From NCBI GenBank assembly GCA_049724395.1, contig JAUGWO010000042.1:186001-250000 (forward strand): a stretch of DNA of 64,000 nucleotides, read 5' to 3'. Each line of letters begins with the position of its first letter. Within the stretch, counting starts at the first letter, position 1. This DNA is from Spongospora subterranea f. sp. subterranea. Lineage: Eukaryota; Endomyxa: Phytomyxea; Phytomyxea; Plasmodiophorida. Made by a program: the position numbers and the translations under genes. Positions 55,002 to 64,000 of this stretch are shown one piece after another. The notes beneath the pieces were generated by a model, which did not search any database, was not told the origin of the DNA, and saw only the letters and a list, made by a program, of their open reading frames with translations.

Positions 55002-57116
55002 ATGAGCGTTGACCAATCGGGGCACAATGATGTGATCTTGGTTGCAGGATTACACGAGACGGTTTCGACAAGGAAATGGCTCCCGCCACTCAAACTGAAA
55101 GAATTCCGATTGAATATGGCTGATATTCGCAAATCCCATGTTCTTGTGAACATGTTTAGACCCGGTCTGGGATATCGTCGTGTGTTGATCATCGCCAATT
55201 GCCTATAACGATGCTGTTAAGGTGGATTCACCGAAGGGATCGAGAGGCGCGCCGTCTTCCCGACATTATCGGCCAATGCGCTTTCGTTCATCGTTCAGTA
55301 TCTTCAAGGGCGACCTTCAGATCCACCGGATCTTCTCATGGCGTGTGAGCTGCTCTTAGTCGGGGAATATTTTCAGATTGTTCCTTTCCAGCGATTCTGC
55401 TCGAAATCCATTGCTAAGCAGTTTTTCAGGTTACGATCATTCGGTTTATTACCAGATCATCTAACGCGAATGATATTACGAGAACTGGACACTCTTCACC
55501 TGTGTATGGCCGAGCAGATCTTGATCCGGGAAAGGCGAGTCGGGGGATTCGATATGCAATCGCTCTGGTGCCGAATGTTCAAGAACCGCTTCCCGAAAAC
55601 CATCCTTGATCACGTTGACCCGAAATCGTATCTGGTTCAGCATTATATCGACCAGTCCATATCGCTTTATCAAAACAAGGCGTCGTCGGACGGCGCTGAG
55701 TTGAAGGAGGGTTCACGGTTGGGTGGATTCTGGGAGAACATCTCGCTCATGGCGCCATATGTGCTCAGATTAACATTGAGAAATCCAACACTGAACGAGG
55801 CGACCCTCTACTCAATCGTGGTCAGACTCGGCGCCGCGTCGGAACTGCACCTCGAGATGAACCAGCTCGGGCCGTCGTCCGGCAAATCCATAGCCAGAGC
55901 TGTTCGACACCATTCCACCAGGGTGTTGACCGAACTCGACCTGGCCGATTGCCAGATAACGGCGATCGGCCTCAGAGCGATCGCCAGTAGTTTGTTGCAG
56001 AAACCGCCAAGATTGGCGCCAATCTCAACCGCATCTTCAACGGGTGACGACAAATCCCCAGTTCTTCACCTGTTCATCAGTTCTAATCCGATCGGCGACG
56101 CCTTTCTCTTTGAGTTGTCCAATCACGTGTTGACGGTCACTTCCTTGAACATATCGAACAACAATATCGGTGAGAGAGGCGCTGAAGCCTTGGCGATGGT
56201 CATCACCAATATGCGATCCCTCAAGCGCCTATTCGCCAATGGCTGTGACCTGGGAGGGGATGGCGTCATCTCTCTTGTTCAGGCCCTAATCCGTTCACGG
56301 CGACAGCTATCGCATTTGGCGATCGCCGCCAATATCGTCCAAACGGACCGATCCGATATCGGCCATGATCTCCATATCCTCCTCAACACCTGCTCAACTT
56401 TAGAGTATCTCGATATTGGCGGGAACAAGCTCAGGACCAAGAACTTGCTGAAAATCGGCCTGGCTATACGATCGGCAGTGAACCTGAGAGTATTGTGTTT
56501 GGGATCGGTTCATCTCGAACGAGCTATACAGACGTTGGGTTTAGGGTGTCAATACTGTCGAACTTTATCGTCATTGATTATAGCCGATTCCTGTTTATCA
56601 CCACAGGCTATGGTATTTGTCGCCTCCATCATAGCGTATACCCCAAACCTTAGCGCCATCGACATCTCTGGCAACGACATTGACGGGAACGCGTCCGAGG
56701 TGCTGGCGTCGGCACTCGGCCAGACGACGACACTATCCTCTTTGACGATCAACGGTAGTTCAGGGGCTATTCTGAGTTCTGGATCAGCGATCAACATAAT
56801 CAACGGTTTATCTCGTTCCGTTTCCATACAGAAGCTTTCGCTCTCTGGTCATTCTTTCGGCAATCCCGAATGCGTTGCTGTAATTCATTTGATCAGCTCG
56901 TGTCGATCGCTGCAATATGTCAATCTTGCCGGCAACCGATTGTCAGACCATGGCCTTGAACAGATTGCCGCGTTCCTCAGCGATCATCTCAATCCCAACA
57001 CCAGGGAAGTCACATTGGATTTCCGACAGAACGGGTTAACGATCGATTCGAGGATCACTGGGAATACTGTTAAATCCAGGTGCCCAAATGTGATCATTAT
57101 AGACGGTTCAGTGTAA
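55002..57116 (+). CDS. BTB domain-leucine-rich repeat (RNI-type) protein
   Basis: Exon 1 starts MSVDQSGHNDVILVAG and holds the first BTB half (RLNMADIRKSHVLVNMF). After an intron near 55150-55230 the BTB continues FPTLSANALSFIVQYLQGRP, LMACELLLVGEYFQI and a BACK-like helix zone. From about residue 200 come ribonuclease-inhibitor-type LRRs of 28-30 residues: LTELDLADCQITAIGLRAIA, LNISNNNIGERGAEALAMVI, LEYLDIGGNKLRTKNLLKIG, LSAIDISGNDIDGN and LQYVNLAGNRLSDHGLEQIA. BTB proteins often recruit Cul3 ubiquitin ligases with the partner domain binding substrate, so a Cul3 adaptor is a fair guess. Most of the gene is one long exon. Confidence 0.85.
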
Positions 57117-57572
57117 AGTAGGGAATTGGCCCCAGGTCCCCTCAATCAGATTTATATTGTGGTTTACACTCCGTTTGTGGGTTCATCTCAAGAATCGCAT
57201 TTTCTTCCATATTTGCTAGAGCCTGCCTATCGATGATGAGATGTGGTTATATGCGACTAAATGTAGGATATGATCTCCACCAACAACACCAATCAAGACC
57301 AAACTCATAACAGAACACCACGTCGTGATTGGGTTGTTAAGGGCCATTAACATATGAACTTAGTCGCTCGTTCCTATTTCATTCAATACCGTCAATTCAT
57401 CAAATATTGCTCTGGATTGATATCTCGACATGTTCAAGGACATGATATGGCGTTATATTTCGCCTGACCTGATCCTAATGCCGATCCCGATCGGTCCCTG
57501 TCGATCATCTGTACGAGCGGTATCCGCTCCCGATCCCTTGCCTTCGCATTTCCAACCCACGGGTCATCAAAT
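57117..57572. other. Intergenic between two LRR genes
   Basis: About 450 bp with no supported gene. The GATC-rich composition of the flanking genes begins at about 57440. Confidence 0.5.
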
Positions 57573-60500
57573 ATGCCAATCACCCTATCGCCATCCGATC
57601 CTTTCCCTTTGTTATCCCATCCCGAGATCACCCCTTCCCCCTCCTCGTCGTCCTACTCCCATCTCTTCACCTCCTGCCAATTGTCCCATCATGGTCTCCC
57701 CGACATCGCCCCGTTATCCCCATATCCCGATCTACAATTTGTCGATATATCGTATAATCATATAGACTCATTATCCCCATTATCATCATCACAGCACCTT
57801 CGTTATCTCAACGCCTCCCACAACCATTTATCCTCTTTCCTCGACGTCCCATCCGAATCTGATCGTTATCCCCGACTATTAACCCATGTTGACCTATCTC
57901 ATAATCGTATTCATTATCTCGATAATCAACTTCACCGATTTCAGTATATCTCTCACCTTAATATCGGGTCGAATCGAATCGCGTCTCTAACGCCGTTATC
58001 TGTCCTGGTCAATCTCGAACTTCTCGACGCGTCCAACAACGATCTAATCGATATCGATGGGGTCTATGGTCTGCCGTTATTGGTCGACCTCTATCTCTCC
58101 GATAATCGGATCGGCTCGCTATCGCCATCGGCTGGCGCCGCCCAGCGACCAGAGCAGCTCGTCACTCCATCGCTGCGATATCTCGATCTGTCCAACAATC
58201 GGATCGACTCGCTCCCATGCCTCGGTCTCCTTCTATTTTCCCAATGTTTCCGTCCTGAATCTGACCGGGAATCGCATCGGATCGATGGGCGGTATCGGCC
58301 ATCTATCGGATCTGTTGATGTTGAGGGACCTCAATCTGCTGTCGAATCCGATCATGGCTGATCCCGAGTTGCTCAGCGAACTCCTGTTTGTTCTTCCCGA
58401 TCTGCAGCTGTTCAATCGAGCCCACATCACGTCGGAACAGGTCCTGCAGAGTGAGATTGACCATGGACAGCATTCCCATTCCTACGAGGGAATCCGATTA
58501 TATCACGAATCGGGAACGCCAAGCGGATTCCCATCCGATTCCCAGATCGACCAATACTGGATGGAATGCGCATCTGGATTGTTCCTATCGCCCTGGGAAA
58601 AATTCCTATCGCAATCACGATCGCAACAGTCGTCATCGATGGCGCTGAACGGTATTCACATTGGGATGGTCGGAGTCGGGTCGGTGGCGAACGCGATCGT
58701 TGATCGGGCCGATATTGTGTCGATCAATCTCGATCATGGGCTATATCCAGGTCGTTGGTCATCGACCTGTTTGGCGGCAGGATTCCGGGATCTGCCAACA
58801 TTGCATCTGGAGAGTTTGTCGCTGTCGGACTGCCATCTCGACCATAATGACGCGGTCGCAATTGCGAAGGTGGTGTCAGATTCACCCAGGCTCAGACACC
58901 TTTATCTGGGGCACAATCAACTGGCGAACAATATTAAGCAAAATATCGAGGATGGGCGAGAGATCAATGTAAGAAAAACGCCATGAGAACACGTTACACA
59001 TTTACTGGCAATGTAGAGAGTTTCTGCACTATTCATTGCTGTTTGTGATTTATTTGCCAGAGCCTCTTTATCAATTCATGGATGATGCACTGTTGTTGAG
59101 GATATTGGTGTGTTTTCAGGTTGGCGATTTCCCTGGTCTCAAATCCCTGATCAAGGCGATATGTGGATCGTCTTCGTTAGAGGTTGTGGATCTATCCGAT
59201 AATGGTATCGGATCCAGCCCTGATATATCCTCCCTATTATCCTCTCTATTTCAACCCCCATCTCATCTAACACATCTCAATCTGTCACGAAACTTCATCG
59301 GGTCATGTCGTTCCTTGTTCATGAGCATGTCCCAGACCCGTTCGATCGCCAATATAACTCTGTCGTCGTGTCGTTTATCGTCAGATATCGACCTCGTCTC
59401 GATTCAATATCTGTTCAGGAGTATCTCTTTGAACCCGATCATCACCGCAATTGATGTATCAAATAACATTATCGGCGACCAAGGATGTGAAGCGATTTCC
59501 CAGTATCCAGCACCGCATCTTGCCAAGATATCGCTGAGGAATTGTGGTTTCGGCGATCCCGGTTTGAATTCGATAGGGCGGTGGATTCCCAATATGACGT
59601 CGTTGGTTGATATCGATATCTCTCATAACACTGGACCTTGTTCGTTATCATTATCCTCGTTTATCACCAGATTATATGAGTTACCCATTATTCGCCGCCT
59701 AGATCTCACTCAATGTCGTAATCAGGAATCAGTGTTGGACCATTATTGTCACTTACCCGGTTCTGGGTCCTTTCCTGATTGTCTCCTATCATGTCCTCCT
59801 AATGATATGGCCTCTCTGACCCGTATATCTGGCGACGCCTTGCTCACCCTCTCGTCGTCGTCTACAACCCATATCGACTTGGCTAATCACCGCTTTGCCC
59901 CAGAACATCAACAAACCATCTTATCGTCAATCATCGCCATCAAATCACTTCAAACCCTCAACCTCCACAACTGCAATCTCTCATCAGACGTCCTCGCCCT
60001 GATCATATCATCTCCTCGTCTGGAATCCGTCAATATTGGCGGTCTCCAGTCCCCTTGGCCATCCTCCAATCCATCTCTCACCCATATCTCCCTATTGGAT
60101 CTTTCTGGTGCCCGCTTGCCCCATCTCGCCGAGGGCCTGGCTCTGTCAATTGCCGGCGGCTCATCGCTAAGGGAATTGTGTCTACATGGCGCTCGTCTTG
60201 GGTCTGATCAGGCCATCCGGAACCTCCTGGAATCTCTCACCCAGTTACACTCGTTGGTGCTGTCAGATTGTGCCCTTAATGATAGCAACATAGAGGATCT
60301 GGTCGCACTCCTACCCACGACAATGACGAAGATGATTACGTTGGATCTATCGTCGAATCTCATTGATCACGATTCGATGAGATTGATTGCGGCTGTTTTT
60401 GCCAATAACTTGTATGACAATCTTTCTGGGCAATTTTTTGATTGATGTTTTTACGAACCAAAGTATGATTCGAGTGTTGCACTTTTATTATGGGTCAATT

Positions 60501-60765
60501 CGACTGATCTGACAACCTGTTCTCGTGTAGGACTCATATACAGCGGTTGCGATTACCAGGTTTGTGTCGATTCACCTTGCAGCAGATAGATACAGACCGG
60601 TTCGACGGCGGTCGCGACTTCCTTGATTTATTCGATAGTGTCATCTCCGACAACACATATCTAATCGAATTGGACGCGTCTGACGTTGTGACGACCCCGT
60701 TATCGTTAGATCAGGTGAAAGAATACGGATTACGATCTGCTAAAACTTATGTTTCTCATTTCTGA
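57573..60765 (+). CDS. Large leucine-rich repeat protein, two LRR classes
   Basis: The N-terminal part is SDS22-like: LQFVDISYNHIDSLSPL, LRYLNASHNHLSSF, LTHVDLSHNRIHYL, ISHLNIGSNRIASLTPL, LELLDASNNDLIDIDGV and LRYLDLSNNRIDSL. It continues VSVLNLTGNRIGSM and a cap region (LFVLPDLQLFNRAHITSEQV). A linker leads to RNI-type repeats from about 58,800: LHLESLSLSDCHLDHNDAVA, then after an intron LEVVDLSDNGIGSS, ITAIDVSNNIIGDQGCEAI and MITLDLSSNLIDHDS. A last exon from about 60535 ends TYVSHF. Around 58220-58245 the frame shifts by one base between RIDSLPCL and PNVSVLNLTG with no AG acceptor in reach. The total is about 1000 residues. The combination recalls LRR proteins of ciliated cells, but the exact orthologue is not clear. 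Confidence 0.8.
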
Positions 60766-61118
60766 GACAGAGAATTCGATTAAAAGACTGCTTAGTGCAG
60801 AATCAAGCGAGTCGATTATCGAGTTTGATGAGCGGATTAGGGCAGGGTTGTGCTGAACAGTCGGAACCTGATGATAGCATTAGCAATAGTATCGCGGCCT
60901 GCCTGGCAAGCAACAGGCTTCATGACGGCATCGTTGCGGATCTATGTCCTTGGGATCGCATTGCTCGTGTTTCATCATCATAAAATAGGAGTATCGATTA
61001 CCAAACAATTGCAGGACAACAACAAAAATATGTAGGAAAATTTCACATGCTTTGCTCAGGTGAACGGCTGGGAACTTTTGAATTTAGTTATAGCGTGTTT
61101 AGTTATAACTCTTTCCAG
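60766..61118. other. Convergent intergenic region
   Basis: About 350 bp between the giant LRR gene and the acidic repeat gene. Short frames here carry no motif. Confidence 0.5.
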
Positions 61119-64000
61119 TCATTTGCTAATCGACGGTTTCGGTAGTACAATGGCTCCGCCGATAAAAATTCTTTTTTTGGCAGCTTTGAGACCAACGTTA
61201 TCATACATCACCGCAGGACATTTCAAAGCAATATTGTGCATAACATTATCTCCTGGCCCTGACTCGTCTTTGCTGATGACTTCAACTTGATCAGCATCAT
61301 TTGATTGCGCTTTCCCAGACTCTTTAGCGCTGATGTAGTCACGTGGACCAGCAACGGGTCCACTATCGGTGGGATCGGTTTCTTCGGAAACAACTGCAAT
61401 GCTATCAACAACATCAGTAGGGTTGGGCTGTGATTGGATAGCAGTTTCATGGGAAATGCGATCCAGACTAGTTGGAAACACGATATAGTCTTCAATTTCT
61501 GCATCACTTTTGGCGATTTGCTGTTTGATGGTACCTGTGCTCTCTTCTCCAAAACCAGCAGGAGGAATATGTACAGTTTTGCCTATAATTTCATTTGTCC
61601 TTTTTGCAGATATATCGAGAACCGTTTCTAGGTCGATATTAGTATCATGATCGATGGGTTGATTAGACCCAGGCAAGGTATGAGTACGGTATAAAAGGCT
61701 GCCTTCGTCCGCATTGCTTGGATGATGCTCCACAGTTAGATCGGAGTCATTGCAACCATCAAATGGAGTCCGGTCACAAAGAGCGGATGGTGAGTTGCTA
61801 GTCACGTCACTTTGTCCAGCAACGTGATCGGATAAATCTGGTGGTACAACAACTACAAATGTAGTTTGTGCATTTGCACCGTCTTCCACTAATTGATGTT
61901 CGTTCACGTGTCCACTTGTACCTGGGTCGCATGCGTTCGGGTCGATTCTAGACGACTCGCTGACAGATTCTTCAGGAACTGCAATAAATAAATTGACATT
62001 TTGGTCACACTGCATGTCGTTGACTGGTATAGAGTCTTTTTGTTCAGACTTGTTTGAAGCAACGTTAGGTCGTTGAATAGGTGTACCTTCATCCGAACCG
62101 TCGATGGCAGTGGTTGCCGAGTTGCTGGTCCATCCATTTCTTGCAGTTGCAGCAACATCCTCAACAGCGAGATGTTCTCTGCCTGAAACGTCGCTGTCGA
62201 GTTGCTGTTTGGCGACGTATGCGCTCAATTCGCTGGAAACGACAGGGATTTCTGACTTTTCAACGACCGCAAGGTTTGTCTTGCTTGCAATTCCTTCGAA
62301 AACTGCTACCACGTTACCGTGACCAATGCGCTCTTGTAGTGGGTTGGGCACACTCTGATTATCATCGACAGTTAACAGACTTTGTACTTTGACAGGTAAA
62401 CTGTCTGTATCTGAAATCTGGCCAAGAAGAGTGATGTGCGCGTCCGTCACGGTTTCACTATGAGCATCAAGTCGTCGGATACCAGTTTTTGATATGAGAT
62501 CATCAACAAAGGGAACAGAAACTTCATAGTCTAAAAAAGTATCAGCAGGTTGCCGAGCAATGATGTATGCTTCTGTTTCAGAGAAATCGGAAGGAATTTC
62601 AAATGCGACAGGGGCGATGGTGTTATCTGTAAAGGCTTTTGCCTGCGGGTTAGAATCTTCCTGCGAATTGTGGATTGAAGAAGGAGTTCGATCATTCTGT
62701 GTGTTTGAACCAGCTTCAGGACAGTCAGTAGGTATTTTAGTGACAGCTCCACTCAAACTGACAACGGCACCTGCGATATGAACATGATCGGTGCGTGATA
62801 CAGCATCGTAAAGAACGAGATGCTCTTTGTTTGCAACGTCTCGGTCGGATTGCTGTTCGACGACGTATGCGATTAGTTCATCCAGTGATTGAAATGAGAC
62901 AGGATCAATTTTTACCAGATCATCTGTTCCGACCACGTTTATGCGATTATCAGAAGAGAAACCCCTTTCAGGCAATTCATCCGAATTGTCAACGGCAGTT
63001 GCGGTACTTTCGTAAGTGATGGTTGCCGAGTTGATGGCAAATCCAGTTTGTGCAGTTCCTGCAACATCTTCAGAGGGATGCTTTTCGTCTGAGCTGTCTC
63101 GGGTGGGTTGCCGATTGATGACGTATGCACTTGAATCTTCCAGACCAACAGGAAATTCCAATACGCGAGAGTCGACTTTTATCATGGGTTCATCTGTTTT
63201 GGCTGCATTTTTTATACTCTTATCATACGCAGCAGTTTTAACGGGAACTGCCGGATGTTTGCCTGCGATGTGACTGGAGGGTTGTTGTTGCATCTCGTAT
63301 ATGCTAACTCCATCAAGACCGGTAGAGGATTTCAATGCGTCAGGGTTCATCATGGGTTGACCTGTCGTGGCCATGCTGTGAGGCTTATTAGGAGTAACGA
63401 TTTCATAAGATACTCCCTCTGCGTCGTCAACAGCAATAACAACTTGATCTGTAACATCGTCAGCGGGAAATTCTTTGTCTGCCATGTCGTCGTCGGGTTT
63501 CCGATTGATAATTAATGCACTTGATTCATCGCCACCGACAGAAGATTTCAGCACGCCAGGTTCAAGCTTTATCATGGGTTGATCTGTGGTGGCCACGTTG
63601 ATAGACTTATCAGAAGCTACAGTTTCGTCAGATACTCTATCTAAATAGCCAATATCGATAGCGATATCGTCGAAAGGGATGGCTGGCGAGCTTGTAGTTG
63701 ATCCACATTGTGCTGGTGCTGTAACATCAGGGTTTTTCGTGGCCACGTTGATAGGGCCAGTAGGAGCAATGATCTCATCAAATACTTCCTCTGATTCCTC
63801 CACGACATTTGCGACATCATCGAAGGGTTTGGTTGCAGAGTTTGCTATTACATCACAGCGTGTAGTTACTGCAGCATCGTCAGCGGGAAGTTTCCTGTCT
63901 GCCATGTCGCCGTCGAATTGCAGATTGATTACTAATGCACTTGATTCATCGAGACCCACAGAAGATTTCAAGGCGTCAGGTTCAAGTTTCACCATAGGTT
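61119..64000 (-). CDS. Long acidic repeat protein, 5' end outside window
   Basis: A single open frame of about 960 codons runs on the minus strand off the right edge; the ATG at 63995 is probably internal, because the same MxKLEP motif recurs. The protein is made of diverged repeats with the core KLEPxxLKSSVGxDESSALxIN, then DMADxxxPADD and a spacer ending VATxxQP. Clear copies start near 63995, 63575 and 63360, with fainter ones near 63185 (KVDSRVLEFPVG..SSAYVINRQP), 62910 (KIDPVSFQSLDELIAYVVEQQ), 62600 (FEIPSDFSETEAYIIARQP) and 62250 (LSAYVAKQQ). It is rich in D, E, S, T, A and V and has no membrane helix or known domain. It ends KKRIFIGGAIVLPKPSISK. Its function is unknown. Confidence 0.8.
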   Translation of the reverse strand, partial: PMVKLEPDALKSSVGLDESSALVINLQFDGDMADRKLPADDAAVTTRCDVIANSATKPFDDVANVVEESEEVFDEIIAPTGPINVATKNPDVTAPAQCGSTTSSPAIPFDDIAIDIGYLDRVSDETVASDKSINVATTDQPMIKLEPGVLKSSVGGDESSALIINRKPDDDMADKEFPADDVTDQVVIAVDDAEGVSYEIVTPNKPHSMATTGQPMMNPDALKSSTGLDGVSIYEMQQQPSSHIAGKHPAVPVKTAAYDKSIKNAAKTDEPMIKVDSRVLEFPVGLEDSSAYVINRQPTRDSSDEKHPSEDVAGTAQTGFAINSATITYESTATAVDNSDELPERGFSSDNRINVVGTDDLVKIDPVSFQSLDELIAYVVEQQSDRDVANKEHLVLYDAVSRTDHVHIAGAVVSLSGAVTKIPTDCPEAGSNTQNDRTPSSIHNSQEDSNPQAKAFTDNTIAPVAFEIPSDFSETEAYIIARQPADTFLDYEVSVPFVDDLISKTGIRRLDAHSETVTDAHITLLGQISDTDSLPVKVQSLLTVDDNQSVPNPLQERIGHGNVVAVFEGIASKTNLAVVEKSEIPVVSSELSAYVAKQQLDSDVSGREHLAVEDVAATARNGWTSNSATTAIDGSDEGTPIQRPNVASNKSEQKDSIPVNDMQCDQNVNLFIAVPEESVSESSRIDPNACDPGTSGHVNEHQLVEDGANAQTTFVVVVPPDLSDHVAGQSDVTSNSPSALCDRTPFDGCNDSDLTVEHHPSNADEGSLLYRTHTLPGSNQPIDHDTNIDLETVLDISAKRTNEIIGKTVHIPPAGFGEESTGTIKQQIAKSDAEIEDYIVFPTSLDRISHETAIQSQPNPTDVVDSIAVVSEETDPTDSGPVAGPRDYISAKESGKAQSNDADQVEVISKDESGPGDNVMHNIALKCPAVMYDNVGLKAAKKRIFIGGAIVLPKPSISK

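Noticed and set aside
61223-63515. Several antisense and plus-strand frames inside the acidic repeat gene
   Set aside because: They recur with the repeat period and are by-products of biased codon use in the long minus-strand frame.

Overview
The window is nuclear DNA of a small-genome eukaryote. Genes lie on both strands, mostly 50-500 bp apart, and nearly all are cut by very short GT..AG introns (about 30-90 bp). Conserved proteins can be assembled across these introns: PIGB, FIG4, CEP104, MALSU1, prefoldin 1, RAD21/REC8, PSMA2, CC2D1, a Tctex dynein light chain, kinesin-8, a TTP-like CCCH protein, Msp1/ATAD1, UBE2J2, PTRHD1 and CHID1. CEP104, the Tctex light chain and kinesin-8 suggest a lineage with cilia or microtubule motors. 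The transposons (fungal-type DDE endonuclease, mariner with a QPPNSPD motif, BED-finger hAT) fit an early-diverging zoosporic fungus or a related opisthokont protist. That placement is inference and I hold it loosely.

Region 1 (1-6.8 kb) is a transposon graveyard with unusual geometry. Fragments of at least three unrelated DNA-transposon families are each folded back on themselves as inverted repeats. The hAT part is tied to a 28/30-bp minisatellite. A Tc1/mariner-type MITE closes the region, and a second copy lies at 45.7-46.1 kb in the opposite orientation.

Region 2 (7-39 kb) is gene-dense: a HEAT-like protein and PIGB (tail to tail), an SCI1-like protein and FIG4 (tail to tail), FIG4 and CEP104 (head to head), MALSU1, PFDN1, small coiled-coil proteins, a gag-like fossil, a DUF2415-type WD40 protein, another coiled-coil protein and a RAD21-type kleisin (tail to tail), PSMA2 and a membrane F-box protein (tail to tail), CC2D1 and the dynein light chain.

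Region 3 (39-54 kb) holds kinesin-8, a three-finger CCCH protein, Msp1, a repeat patch, the second MITE, a stretch with no convincing gene (46.1-47.7 kb), UBE2J2, PTRHD1 and a membrane-anchored CHID1.

Region 4 (54-64 kb) holds an unrecognised protein, a BTB-LRR protein and a giant LRR protein side by side, and a long acidic repeat protein that runs off the right edge.

Most genes are housekeeping and do not form one pathway. Exon limits were set by eye from homology and splice dinucleotides, so boundaries are approximate. Two conserved genes (PIGB and the giant LRR gene) show apparent single frameshifts that could be sequence errors.
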